From CAZXPG01 sp964643145 (GTDB lineage Bacteria > Pseudomonadota > Alphaproteobacteria > Rickettsiales > Arcanibacteraceae): 26,966 bases of DNA. Of the stretch, positions 1 to 7,663 are shown one piece after another. A program made the translations under genes and the position numbers. Within the stretch, counting starts at the first letter, position 1. Every line of letters begins with the position of its first letter. Location of the stretch: assembly GCA_964643145.1 (NCBI GenBank), contig CAZXPG010000019.1:1-26966 (forward strand), written 5' to 3'. A model generated the notes under the pieces. The model had not been told where the DNA came from. It did no database searches and saw only the letters and a program-made list of their open reading frames with translations.

Positions 1-95
1 AATGCCGCGCAATGCCTGCTTTATGCAGCATTGCTTGCACTGGGGCTAGTCTGCTTACATTGCAACCTAACCAATTCTTGAACTGTGAGCAGTAT
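1..95 (-). repeat. Repeat family B, copy 1 (cut by the window edge)
   Basis: Read on the minus strand, this stretch matches the copies at 9409-9554 and 14220-14326. It carries the same outer inverted pair (CTGCTCACA against a tGTaAGCAG variant) and the inner hairpin GCAATGC...GCATTGC. The copy runs off the left end of the window, so its full length is unknown. An open frame through it is only repeat sequence. Confidence 0.85.
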
Positions 96-308
96 ATAAA
101 AAAGCCACCTGTACTAGATTTTAATGAACCCATGCAACAAATTGGTTTTGATACCTCGTGGGTGAGTATTATGGACTGCCGGAGTAATTGTTCCTAGCTG
201 CCGTTGAAGGAGAGGTAAGGCTGCGCTTTACCCTGGCAATGTTTGGCTGATTTTGTTACTATAGGGCTCTATTCTTATTTCAGAAACACCTTATCTCAGA
301 GGTAACTT
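96..308. other. Gene-less stretch upstream of pilT
   Basis: I find no convincing gene here. A short frame ends at 197 but begins inside repeat B. A TACTAT hexamer at 257-262 could be a -10 box, but its -35 (TGGCAA, 234-239) is poor. A GAGGTAA ribosome binding site sits just before the pilT start. Confidence 0.5.
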
Positions 309-1469
309 ATGGATACAGCAGCACTTATTCAGAAATTCCATCAAACCGGCGCATCCGATATCCATCTTTCGGTGGGGAACCCGCCTATTATGCGTATCCA
401 TGGGGAAGTGGAACGGTTGACGGAATTTCCAGTGCTTACAGCTGAAGATGTGATGGGTTTCCTAACGCCGATTATGAACCCCAAACAGCAGGAAGAATTT
501 AAAGAAAATTGGGACTTGGATTTTGCCGTAGTGTTTCCTGGCGGTGGGCGTTTCAGGGTGAATGCGTTCTATACGCTACGTGGCCCGGCAACGGTGCTGC
601 GCGGCATTCCCACCCAAGTGCGGACACTGGCGGAGTTGGGTGTGCCTGATGCTATTGTCAACCTAACCTCGCTGCATAAGGGGCTGGTGTTGGTGACAGG
701 GCCAACGGGAAGCGGTAAATCCACCACAATGAGCGGCATTATCGATCATTTCAACCAGCATCATGCCAAGCATATCTTAACGATTGAAGATCCGGTGGAA
801 TTTGTCCATACTCCCAAAAAATCGCTCATCAACCAGCGTGAGGTAGGCGCACAGACCGCCTCATTTGCCCGTGCATTGAAAGGTTCGCTGCGTGAAGACC
901 CCGATATTATTCTGCTTGGGGAGATGCGCGACCTCGAAACTATCCAGCTTGCTATTACCGCTGCTGAAACTGGCCATTTGGTGATCGGCACGTTGCATAC
1001 CAGTTCGGCGGCCCAAACGGTAGACCGTATTATTGACGTGTTCCCTTCCGAAGATAAGCCGATGATCCGTACCATGCTTTCAAATTCGTTGGAAGCAGTA
1101 GTGTCGCAGCGTCTTATCAAGCGTAAAGATGGCAAAGGGCGTGTGGCAGCCTATGAGATACTGCTTGCCACTTCAGCGGTGCGTAACTTGATTCGTGAAG
1201 GCAAGATTGCTCAGATATTCTCGGTGATGCAGGTCAATTCACGGCTGGGAATGCGGGTGATGAAGGATAGTGTGGGTGAATATTTGCGGCAAGGTGTTAT
1301 TACCCAGGAAGCTGCCAATGAAGCCCTCAATATTACTGATATGGGCGAAGGCGGTGGTGATATTGGTGGGGGCGGCAATAGCAGCCAGAGCAGCGCTCCT
1401 GCTCCACATGCTCCCAGCAGCGCACCTGCGCCACGAAGCGGTGGTGGGTTTGGTGGTGGTGGTTTTTAG
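309..1469 (+). CDS. pilT: Type IV pilus retraction ATPase, PilT family
   Basis: Cytoplasmic hexameric secretion-superfamily ATPase expected to power pilus retraction and twitching. The 386-residue protein opens with the PilT-type SDIHL segment (residues 16-20). It has Walker A GPTGSGKST (131-139), an Asp box IEDPVE (159-164), Walker B around 198-205 (DPDIILLGEMRD) and a His box (GTLHT, 227-231). The core is close to the usual length of about 345 residues. It is followed by about 40 residues rich in Gly, Ser, Ala and Pro, ending in a GGGFGGGGF tail, which is unusual for PilT. The ATG start has GAGGTAA seven bases upstream. No other pilus genes are visible, so it may act with pilus genes elsewhere. 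PilU is a less likely alternative, because paralogues cannot be separated without alignment. Confidence 0.9.
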   Translation: MDTAALIQKFHQTGASDIHLSVGNPPIMRIHGEVERLTEFPVLTAEDVMGFLTPIMNPKQQEEFKENWDLDFAVVFPGGGRFRVNAFYTLRGPATVLRGIPTQVRTLAELGVPDAIVNLTSLHKGLVLVTGPTGSGKSTTMSGIIDHFNQHHAKHILTIEDPVEFVHTPKKSLINQREVGAQTASFARALKGSLREDPDIILLGEMRDLETIQLAITAAETGHLVIGTLHTSSAAQTVDRIIDVFPSEDKPMIRTMLSNSLEAVVSQRLIKRKDGKGRVAAYEILLATSAVRNLIREGKIAQIFSVMQVNSRLGMRVMKDSVGEYLRQGVITQEAANEALNITDMGEGGGDIGGGGNSSQSSAPAPHAPSSAPAPRSGGGFGGGGF

Positions 1470-1473
1470 CTGT

Positions 1474-1518
1474 GACCTCATTGTGTTGGATAAGCTTTGC
1501 TTATCCAACACTGAGGTC
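1474..1518. repeat. Palindromic repeat family A
   Basis: The near-palindrome begins five bases after the pilT stop. The core arms GTTGGATAAGC and GCTTATCCAAC surround a TTT loop and are bounded by GACCTCA and TGAGGTC. It may serve as a hairpin at the end of the pilT transcript, but no T-tract follows. Confidence 0.85.
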
Positions 1519-1569
1519 TATGGTAACAGGGTTCTATTATTTTTTGCATTTTGGTACACTGCTGCTTTG

Positions 1570-1593
1570 ACTAATCGTTTTCCAGCGATTAGT
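1570..1593. other. Small inverted repeat
   Basis: ACTAATCG and CGATTAGT are separated by 8 bases. It could be a weak hairpin in the pilT-maeB gap. No T-tract follows, so a terminator role is unproven. Confidence 0.45.
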
Positions 1594-1614
1594 ATAGGTG
1601 CCTTCTTCCTACGA

Positions 1615-1859
1615 TAACCTCAGTTTTGGATAAGTGCGGCTTATCTAAAAATGTCAACTATTTGAAAAATAATGATTCAAGGCGGCTTGAACCATTATTT
1701 TGAGTATATTATTACACTATGATAGGAAGCCTTTGGCTTCCTATCATAGAATTAACGTTATTATTAATTTAAAATAATGGCAAAAACGACGCTTTTTGAT
1801 ATTATTTTTCAATATCATGCCAGTTTTGGATAAGCAAAGCTTATCCAAAACTGAGGTTA
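1615..1859 (-). mobile_element. MITE-like composite repeat, copy 1
   Basis: A degenerate family A palindrome (1615-1650) and a perfect one (1821-1859) flank a core at about 1654-1765. The core holds two hairpins. One pairs ATGATTCAAG with CTTGAACCAT around GCGG. The other is a perfect 15-bp stem with a TTT loop (1717-1749, arm CTATGATAGGAAGCC). The same core appears in inverse orientation at 8482-8595, again between two A palindromes. There is no coding capacity, so if mobile it would need an enzyme supplied in trans. Copy 1 has about 50 extra bases between core and right palindrome compared with copy 2. Confidence 0.75.
1821..1859. repeat. Palindromic repeat family A, perfect copy
   Basis: CAGTTTTGGATAAGC and its exact complement surround an AAA loop, followed by AGGTTA. 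It forms the right end of the composite element and ends 28 bases before the maeB start, so it lies in the probable 5' leader of maeB. Confidence 0.9.
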
Positions 1860-1887
1860 CGATAAACTTATAGATTAGTATGCAATT

Positions 1888-4188
1888 ATGACGACGAAAG
1901 ATACCACGCAGATTACCAGCAAAGAAGCCCTTGATTTTCATAAAAACGGTAAAGCCGGAAAGGTGGGTGTGCTTGCCACCAAACCCCTGATGACCCAACG
2001 TGACCTCTCGTTGGCCTATTCGCCTGGCGTGGCTATTCCGTGCCTTGAAATTCAGAAAGATCCGGCAACCGCCTATGATTATACCGCTAAAGGCAATTTC
2101 GTGGCGGTGATTTCCAACGGTACAGCGGTGCTTGGTTTGGGAGATCTGGGCGCGCTCGCCTCAAAACCAGTGATGGAAGGAAAGGCAGTGCTGTTTAAAC
2201 GCTTTGCCGATATTGACGGAATTGATCTGGAAGTCGATACTAAAGACCCGGATGAATTCATCAACTGCGTGCGTTTCCTTGGCCCAAGCTGGGGCGGGAT
2301 TAACCTGGAAGATATTAAAGCACCAGAGTGCTTCATCATTGAAGATAAATTGCGTGAAATTATGGATATTCCTGTATTTCATGATGATCAGCATGGTACG
2401 GCCATTATCACCGCTGCCGGGATGATTAACGCCGCGCATCTAACCGGCCGTCAGTTTAAAAACATGAAAGTGGTGGTGAATGGTGCAGGTGCGGCAGGGA
2501 TTGCATGTCTTGAGTTGTTGAAATCTATGGGGATACGTGATGAGAATGCTATTCTCTGTGACACCAAAGGCGTTATTTATACAGGCCGTACCGATGGGAT
2601 GAACCAGTGGAAATCGGCCCATGCAGTGGATACGGATGCCCGCACGCTTGCTGAAGCGTTGCAAGGTGCCGATGTATTCCTCGGGCTATCGGTGAAAGGG
2701 GCGGTAACACAGGAAATGGTGAAAAACATGGCCAATCAGCCGATTATTTTTGCCATGGCGAACCCCGATCCGGAAATTACCCCAGAAGAAGTGAAGGCCG
2801 TACGCCCGGATGCGATTGTGGCAACAGGCCGTTCCGACTATAATAACCAGGTGAATAATGTGATGGGGTTCCCCTATATTTTCCGTGGAGCATTGGATGT
2901 GCGGGCATCTACCATCAATGATGAAATGAAAATTGCCGCAGCGCAAGCCTTGGCGGCCTTAGCGCGTGAGCATGTGCCCGATGAAGTATTTGCCGCTTAT
3001 TCTGGTCGCAAGATGCATTATGGCCCAGAATATATTATTCCGGTGCCATTTGACCCACGCTTGATAACCACTATCCCGCCAGCGGTAGCGCAAGCGGCGA
3101 TGACTTCAGGTGTGGCGCGCAAGCCTATCATTGATATGAATGCCTATCGTCGTACATTAGGTGCGCGCCTTAACCCGACAGCCAACAGCATGAACCTGCT
3201 ATTTGAGCGTATCAGTGATAATCCGCGACGGGTTATTTTCTCGGAAGGGGAGGAAGAACAAATTATCCGCACGGCACTTTTATGGCGGAATAATGGCTAT
3301 GGTACGCCGGTGTTGGTGGGGCGCGAGCACCGTATCCGTGAAGCGATGGAACGGATGGCTATCCAGGAAATTGATGGGATCGAAATCCAGAATGCTGCCG
3401 TTAGTACGCGGGTGGAACATTATATCGAGTTCTTATATAAACGCCTGCAACGCCAGGGATATCTCTATCGTGATTGTGTTCGTTTGGTGAAAAATGACCG
3501 TAATATTTTTGCCTCCTGTATGCTTGCCTGTGGCGATGGTGACACGCTGATTACCGGCCTGACACGTGGCTATACCGGCACACTGCACGATGTAATGCAG
3601 GTGATTGATAAAAAAGCAAACCAGTTGGTATTTGGTGTATCACTCATGGTAGCCAATGGCCGCACAGTGTTTATTTCTGATACTACCGTGCATCAGTTGC
3701 CTTCTGCGGAAGAGTTGGCCGATATTGCCATCCAGACCGCTGAAAAAGCTCGCCAGATGGGGCATGAGCCACGTGTGGCACTCCTCTCTTTCTCTAATTT
3801 TGGCAACCCAATGCACGAAAAAGCCGAGCGTATCCGTGAAGCCGTGGCCATATTGGATAGGCGCAATGTGAATTTTGAGTATGATGGAGAGATGTCCGCC
3901 GATGTGGCGCTGAACCCAGAATTGATGAAGCTCTATCCGTTTTGCCGCCTCTCTGGCCCAGCCAATGTGCTGATTATGCCTGCGCTACATTCGGCTAATA
4001 TTGCATCAAAATTGTTGCAGGAGCTAGGGGGTGGTTCATTGATTGGCCCATTCCTGACAGGGCTTGAAAAATCTGTGCAGATCATCCAGATGGGGGCAAC
4101 CGTGTCGGAAATTCTCAATCTCACGGCGTTAGCAGCAGTGGAATCGATGGATATTAAAGAATATGCGTCTTCTGTGAAATGCGCTTGA
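1888..4188 (+). CDS. maeB: NADP-type malic enzyme fused to a phosphotransacetylase-like domain
   Basis: Oxidative decarboxylation of malate to pyruvate with reduction of NAD(P)+. At 766 residues it has the size of the MaeB hybrid class. Residues 1 to about 430 are malic enzyme: LAYSPGVAIPC with the catalytic Tyr at 44, MEGKAVLFK with Lys99, the metal-site FHDDQHGT segment (164-171) and a Rossmann GAGAAG (199-204). Residues from about 431 resemble phosphate acetyltransferase (PTA_PTB), which in known MaeB proteins often acts as an acetyl-CoA-responsive regulatory part. Whether this domain still makes acetyl phosphate cannot be read from sequence. It stands alone between a repeat composite and rpsT. 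The ATG lacks a strong ribosome binding site. A hairpin follows the stop. Confidence 0.93.
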   Translation: MTTKDTTQITSKEALDFHKNGKAGKVGVLATKPLMTQRDLSLAYSPGVAIPCLEIQKDPATAYDYTAKGNFVAVISNGTAVLGLGDLGALASKPVMEGKAVLFKRFADIDGIDLEVDTKDPDEFINCVRFLGPSWGGINLEDIKAPECFIIEDKLREIMDIPVFHDDQHGTAIITAAGMINAAHLTGRQFKNMKVVVNGAGAAGIACLELLKSMGIRDENAILCDTKGVIYTGRTDGMNQWKSAHAVDTDARTLAEALQGADVFLGLSVKGAVTQEMVKNMANQPIIFAMANPDPEITPEEVKAVRPDAIVATGRSDYNNQVNNVMGFPYIFRGALDVRASTINDEMKIAAAQALAALAREHVPDEVFAAYSGRKMHYGPEYIIPVPFDPRLITTIPPAVAQAAMTSGVARKPIIDMNAYRRTLGARLNPTANSMNLLFERISDNPRRVIFSEGEEEQIIRTALLWRNNGYGTPVLVGREHRIREAMERMAIQEIDGIEIQNAAVSTRVEHYIEFLYKRLQRQGYLYRDCVRLVKNDRNIFASCMLACGDGDTLITGLTRGYTGTLHDVMQVIDKKANQLVFGVSLMVANGRTVFISDTTVHQLPSAEELADIAIQTAEKARQMGHEPRVALLSFSNFGNPMHEKAERIREAVAILDRRNVNFEYDGEMSADVALNPELMKLYPFCRLSGPANVLIMPALHSANIASKLLQELGGGSLIGPFLTGLEKSVQIIQMGATVSEILNLTALAAVESMDIKEYASSVKCA

Positions 4189-4195
4189 CAGTCAA

Positions 4196-4229
4196 GGAAA
4201 TAAGGGTTAGGGTTCTAACCCTTATTTCC
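4196..4229 (+). terminator. Perfect hairpin between maeB and rpsT
   Basis: A 15-bp perfect stem (GGAAATAAGGGTTAG and complement) with a GGTT loop lies 8 bases after the maeB stop. No T-run follows (TGTAATTA), so it is either a weak or factor-dependent terminator or a structured rpsT leader. Confidence 0.55.
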
Positions 4230-4252
4230 TGTAATTATAGTAAGGTCTAATT

Positions 4253-4519
4253 ATGGCTCATCATCAGTCAGCAAAGAAATCTATTCGTCAAACCGTAAAG
4301 CGCACGGCAATCAATCGTGACCGTAAAAGCCGCATCCGTACTTTTTTAACAAAGGTAGAAGCAGCGATTGCTAGCGGTGATAAAGTTGCAGCCCAAGCTG
4401 CGCTCAGAGTGGCTGAGCCTGAACTTATGGCGGGTGTAACACGGAATATATTCAAGCTAAACACAGCGGCGCGTAAAATCAGCCGTCTGTCTGCGCGTAT
4501 TAAAGCATTAGCTGCGTAA
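4253..4519 (+). CDS. rpsT: 30S ribosomal protein S20
   Basis: Primary-binding protein of the small ribosomal subunit that contacts 16S rRNA. At 88 residues it has the normal length. It begins MAHHQSAKKSIRQ and is rich in Lys and Arg. The typical S20 C-terminal helix has NTAARKISRLSARIKAL. It is monocistronic, with a hairpin upstream and a strong intrinsic terminator downstream. In many bacteria S20 represses its own translation; nothing here proves or excludes that, though the upstream hairpin lies in the right place for a leader element. Confidence 0.95.
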   Translation: MAHHQSAKKSIRQTVKRTAINRDRKSRIRTFLTKVEAAIASGDKVAAQAALRVAEPELMAGVTRNIFKLNTAARKISRLSARIKALAA

Positions 4520-4545
4520 GTTATAAACTTCGTACGTAATCACAT

Positions 4546-4584
4546 AAAAAGACCCCCTATTTCTCAAGAAGTAGGGGGTTTTTG
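4546..4584 (+). terminator. Intrinsic terminator after rpsT
   Basis: ACCCCCTA and TAGGGGGT form the stem with a 12-base loop. It is preceded by five A and followed by TTTTTGT. It lies 27 bases after the rpsT stop and could also work for transcription from the other side. Confidence 0.88.
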
Positions 4585-4631
4585 TGTTGCCTTTCTGATA
4601 AAGATTCATTAATTTCCGTAAAAATATTAAG

Positions 4632-4676
4632 TAACCTCAGTTTTGGATAAGCTTTGCTTATCCAAAACTGAGGTTA
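4632..4676. repeat. Palindromic repeat family A, longest perfect copy
   Basis: Perfect 21-bp arms beginning TAACCTCAGTTTTGGATAAG, with a TTT loop, total 45 bp. I use it as the reference copy. It marks the left border of the gas vesicle locus. Its right end contributes the stop codon of the open stretch described at 4674-4926. Confidence 0.95.
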
Positions 4677-4926
4677 ATGTAGTGTTTGCAGGGTGGTGTT
4701 CACAGGCGCAACCTTATCGGGAAATGGGGCAACAACAGAGGGGGTTAACGGTGTATTGATGGGCAATAGCGGAACTGTTTCTGCTTCCTGCGTGTCTAAT
4801 GTTGCGTTGGTGCTTGGCCCCCCTAGGCCGGTGGTGCTGAGGCCAATAGGGCGTTGATTGCGTTGTTTGCTCTTGGCTTGGCAATATTGTATGTTGAGGG
4901 GGGCAATTGATGATTGATCGTGCCAT
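4674..4926 (-). pseudogene. Possible decayed small gene, frameshifted at a C6 tract
   Basis: On the minus strand an ATG at 4926 opens MARSIINCPP. The frame that looks most protein-like lies one base away and is joined at the run of six C near 4894. With five C the product would be about 80 residues, starting MARSIINCPLNIQYC and ending in a Pro/Thr/Val-rich tail. The stop is formed at the edge of the family A repeat at 4676. No ribosome binding site and no recognised family. It may be chance. Confidence 0.22.
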
Positions 4927-4976
4927 ATATATTACACGTGTTAATTATACGTTAATATATTTCCTTGTATTAACTG

Positions 4977-4998
4977 TATATTAACATATGTTAATATA
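4977..4998. promoter_or_regulatory. Perfect 22-bp palindrome, candidate operator
   Basis: The half-site TATATTAACAT is followed directly by its exact complement. Related half-sites (GTTAATATA, GTATTAAC) lie within 40 bases upstream. Symmetry and place, about 100 bases before the candidate promoter, suit binding of a dimeric regulator. No regulator gene is visible in the window. Confidence 0.5.
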
Positions 4999-5099
4999 TA
5001 AATTCAATAAGGGGTTATTTATGATAAGGGTGGAGTTTTTTTGCGGCATATTTTGAGGATAATATAGTGATAATATATTGATTATATTTGATAATAGGA

Positions 5100-5128
5100 T
5101 TGTTGTTACTGCGATGCAAAAATACAAT
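5100..5128 (+). promoter_or_regulatory. Candidate sigma70-type promoter of the gvp operon
   Basis: TTGTTG (5100-5105) and TACAAT (5123-5128) are 17 bases apart. Transcription would start near 5135 and give a leader of about 147 nt. This is a reading by eye. The region is AT-rich and chance matches are likely. Confidence 0.45.
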
Positions 5129-5281
5129 AAAATTTTTATTGCGCTTTATTAAAGATACGTAGTACACTAAAAAGGCAGCAGTTAGGAGCTGTCTTAACGG
5201 TGCTGAGAGTTAGGTTTAACGTATGAAATTATCTTTTTTGCATATCTAACTAATTTTTTAATACAATCAAGGAGAATTATT

Positions 5282-5500
5282 ATGGCTAAAGTAGCAAATT
5301 CAACCGACTCTTCCAGTTTGGCAGAAGTTGTGGATCGTGTCTTGGATAAAGGTATCGTGATCGACGTTTGGGCAAAAGTTTCTCTGGTTGGTATCGAATT
5401 GCTTTCTATCGAAGCTCGCGTTGTTATCGCCTCTGTAGAAACATATCTGAAATATGCAGAAGCTATTGGCCTCACAGCAACTGCCGCACCTGCAGCATAG
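5282..5500 (+). CDS. gvpA: Gas vesicle major structural protein GvpA
   Basis: The small hydrophobic subunit that forms the ribbed wall of the gas vesicle. At 72 residues it has the usual size. It carries the PF00741-type core from about residue 13: LAEVVDRVLDKGIVIDVWAK, then VSLVGIELLSIEARVVIASVETYLKYAEAIGL, with the short Ala/Thr-rich tail TATAAPAA. The ATG has AGGAGA at good spacing. It is first in the operon, as is common, and is followed at once by a hairpin that would favour an abundant monocistronic transcript. Two other GvpA-family members (gvpS, gvpJ) lie downstream; this one has the canonical structural form. Confidence 0.97.
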   Translation: MAKVANSTDSSSLAEVVDRVLDKGIVIDVWAKVSLVGIELLSIEARVVIASVETYLKYAEAIGLTATAAPAA

Positions 5501-5523
5501 TCTGGTTGTCCTATAGGCTCTAT

Positions 5524-5556
5524 GTTTGCCACCCTTGCATTGCTAGGGTGGCAAAC
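5524..5556 (+). terminator. Hairpin after gvpA (partial terminator or mRNA stabiliser)
   Basis: GTTTGCCACCC and its exact complement form an 11-bp stem with an 11-base loop, 23 bases after the gvpA stop. No long T-run follows, so read-through is expected. In other gas vesicle operons a hairpin after gvpA makes gvpA mRNA far more abundant than the rest; that role here is inferred. Confidence 0.6.
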
Positions 5557-5623
5557 GGCTTAGGCTTTAGAGTATTTTGCAATTGGTACATTGTTAATGT
5601 TAATTAATGTATAAGGAGGAGTT

Positions 5624-6196
5624 ATGGGTATAGCAGCAGATATGGCGGCGTTACGCCATAGTATTGACACACTAAGTGATGCACGCAATCAATTGAACCA
5701 AGAACTGAAACGTTCTTCTCAGGAAAGAAGCCGGGATGTGCATAACAGCCTTGCTAAAAATAGGGAAGACAGGTTGTCAGCTGCCCAGGCGGCAGCGGCG
5801 AGGCGCCAAGCTTTTGTCAATGGTTTGCGCAACAGTGTGAATGCTACGTTGAGTGCCTACGCTAGCGAGTTGCAGCAGGCTGGTGCTGCGTTCCGTGGGG
5901 AAGCCGCTCAAAAAAAAAGTGACCCCATAGCGGTAACAGCTACATTCAGCAGCCCCACTTTCGATGTAGAAGAGGTTACCACTCCGTTACAGCACGAGGA
6001 CGTGCAGCATGAGGAAGAACTAGCGTTAGTATTTCCAAACGGTAATGAAGTGCTCCCTATGTTCCAAAGTGAGGCTGTTGAAGAAGCAACCATACAGATA
6101 GATGAAAGGGTAATGGTTTCTGATGCTTCGCATGAATTATTGGGTTCCATGAGACGTGCGCCACACCATCCTAAAAAACGAAAAACAAAAAAATAA
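5624..6196 (+). CDS. gvpC: GvpC-like gas vesicle outer protein
   Basis: Probable surface protein that strengthens the gas vesicle. It is 190 residues and highly helical. Residues about 40-95 resemble a GvpC-type repeat: REDRLSAAQ, then RRQAFVNGLRNSV, then ELQQAGAAFRGE. The second half is acidic and the C-terminus very basic (RRAPHHPKKRKTKK). Its place directly after gvpA is that of gvpC in other gas vesicle operons, and it has a strong AAGGAGGAG ribosome binding site. A run of nine A (5910-5918) lies at about residue 96-98 and could slip. The name rests on position and weak repeat similarity. A gvp accessory helical protein of another class is the alternative. Confidence 0.6.
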   Translation: MGIAADMAALRHSIDTLSDARNQLNQELKRSSQERSRDVHNSLAKNREDRLSAAQAAAARRQAFVNGLRNSVNATLSAYASELQQAGAAFRGEAAQKKSDPIAVTATFSSPTFDVEEVTTPLQHEDVQHEEELALVFPNGNEVLPMFQSEAVEEATIQIDERVMVSDASHELLGSMRRAPHHPKKRKTKK

Positions 6197-6296
6197 TGTC
6201 CTGAAGCTATTTTGTTCCAGTGCGGGGTGTGTCTGCCGTGAGGTGGTTTCTACACCAAATAGCTGCTTTAGTGTAAATAATTGATGAGATAATAGA

Positions 6297-7253
6297 ATGA
6301 CTAATATCAAACATAGTAGTGCCTCACGTGTGTTGCCAGAAGTAGAAAAGCCTGTCAGTATTTCCTCGCATGAAGACAGTATTTCTATCGAAGCAAGTGA
6401 TGAATTTGCTATTACTCCGCATATCCAGGATGTTACCGAACGAATGCTGACATATTTGAAAGTTGGTTATCCCGTTCATCTTTCAGGGCCAGCCGGGATA
6501 GGGAAAACAACCCTGGCATTGCATGTGGCGGCATTGCTGCATCGTCCGGTAATTCTTATCCACGGTGATGATGAGTTCAAGGGGTCGGATTTAATAGGAA
6601 AAGATTCAGGGTATAAACGGTCGCGCCTGGTTGATAACTATATCCATTCTGTTGTCAAAACCGAAGAGGAAATGACAGCGTTATGGATGGACAACCGCCT
6701 TACCACAGCCTGTGAAAAAGGCTATACGTTGATTTATGATGAGTTTAACCGTTCCAAAGCGGAGGCGAATAATGCCTTGCTAAGCGTGTTGTCGGAAGGC
6801 ATATTGAACCTGCCAGGCCGTCGCCAGGTGGGGAAGGTGGGGTATCTTAATGTACATCCTGATTTTCGCGTTATTTTTACCTCTAATCCCGCTGAATATG
6901 TGGGGGTGCATCAGGCGCAGAATGCGTTGACAGATCGGTTCATTACGATTGAAATTGATTATCCTGACCGTGACACAGAAGTGCAGATTGTGGTGCAGAA
7001 ATCAACTATTTCACGGCATAATGCGGAACGGATTGTTGATCTTGCCCGCAGGCTGAGATCTAAGAATAGGCACACTCCATCGCTTCGCGGTTGTATAGCC
7101 CTTGCCCGTGTCTTGCAGCATGCAAATGCTAATGTGGAATGGAGTGATCCTGTGTTCCAGTGGGCATCCCGTGATATTTTTGCAACCACTATAACAGAGG
7201 ATATATTTAATCAGGTGACTACAGGGAATATCCAGGAATTGGCATTGGTATAA
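6297..7253 (+). CDS. gvpN: Gas vesicle AAA+ ATPase GvpN
   Basis: MoxR-like AAA+ ATPase needed for gas vesicle growth beyond the small bicone stage. It is 318 residues. Walker A GPAGIGKT lies at 64-71, then IHGDDEFKGSDLIG (88-101), which is typical of GvpN. Walker B TLIYDEFNR (144-152) and the TSNPAEYVG sensor region follow. The N-terminal 40 residues are Ser/Glu-rich and probably disordered. It lies 100 bases after the gvpC-like gene. The ribosome binding site is weak. A degenerate family A palindrome separates it from the next gene. Confidence 0.95.
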   Translation: MTNIKHSSASRVLPEVEKPVSISSHEDSISIEASDEFAITPHIQDVTERMLTYLKVGYPVHLSGPAGIGKTTLALHVAALLHRPVILIHGDDEFKGSDLIGKDSGYKRSRLVDNYIHSVVKTEEEMTALWMDNRLTTACEKGYTLIYDEFNRSKAEANNALLSVLSEGILNLPGRRQVGKVGYLNVHPDFRVIFTSNPAEYVGVHQAQNALTDRFITIEIDYPDRDTEVQIVVQKSTISRHNAERIVDLARRLRSKNRHTPSLRGCIALARVLQHANANVEWSDPVFQWASRDIFATTITEDIFNQVTTGNIQELALV

Positions 7254-7270
7254 TGTCTGTTATTCTAACA

Positions 7271-7314
7271 TAATCTCGGTGTTGGATAAGCGTGGCTTGC
7301 TGGCACTGAGAGTA
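7271..7314. repeat. Palindromic repeat family A, degenerate copy
   Basis: Only part of the palindrome is left: GTGTTGGATAAGC on the left, GGCACTGAGAGTAA on the right. It lies between gvpN and the gvpV-like gene and contributes nothing to either frame. Confidence 0.55.
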
Positions 7315-7328
7315 ACAATGGGTTTATT

Positions 7329-7652
7329 ATGAAAACAGTAAAGCGCAAAGACCTGCAAGATATTAAGACCACTACCGCACGTAATAAATCGTTGCGTCCG
7401 CATGAAGTGTTTATTCATGCAGCTTCATTAGCAAGAACAAAAGAGCGTTATACGTTAGAAATCAAAACATTAACGGATAGGCTGAAGGAGCTGGCTCAGA
7501 AATTAGAAGATATTACCCGTGAGGAAGCGGCTGTTCTTGGCTTGGTCAACCCCATGGTGGTAGCAAAACCCTCCGCACCGCGCTATACTAAACCACGTAC
7601 AGACCATTCTTCGCCACATCTTGTTGCCGAAACTTTTAAAATACGCTATTGA
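7329..7652 (+). CDS. Gas vesicle accessory coiled-coil protein, GvpV-like
   Basis: A 107-residue protein of unknown biochemical role. Residues 17-45 (ARNKSLRPHEVFIHAASLAR) and a heptad-like helix at about 43-72 (YTLEIKTLTDRLKELAQKLE) suggest a coiled coil. The tail is Pro/Ser/Thr-rich. By position between gvpN and gvpF it matches the gene called gvpV in the Serratia gas vesicle cluster, and I infer kinship from order and size only. The stop overlaps a TTG of the next frame, so the two are probably translationally coupled. Confidence 0.6.
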   Translation: MKTVKRKDLQDIKTTTARNKSLRPHEVFIHAASLARTKERYTLEIKTLTDRLKELAQKLEDITREEAAVLGLVNPMVVAKPSAPRYTKPRTDHSSPHLVAETFKIRY

Positions 7653-7663
7653 GCATTGATTCT

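Larger units (their letters stand above)
4927..5281. promoter_or_regulatory. AT-rich regulatory region upstream of gvpA
   Basis: No gene is seen in these 355 bases. The left part holds repeated GTTAATATA/TATTAAC motifs and an ACACGTGT palindrome (4934-4941). The right part is a likely 5' leader of about 145 nt that ends in a strong ribosome binding site (AAGGAGAA) before gvpA. This is where control of the whole gas vesicle operon would be expected. Confidence 0.6.

Noticed and set aside
12..197. Short gene at the left edge
   Set aside because: The first half is repeat B on the opposite strand, the rest has no recognisable character, and there is no ribosome binding site.
761..1135. Minus-strand open frame inside pilT
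   Set aside because: It is a shadow of the pilT coding frame, Ser/Arg-rich and without start signals.
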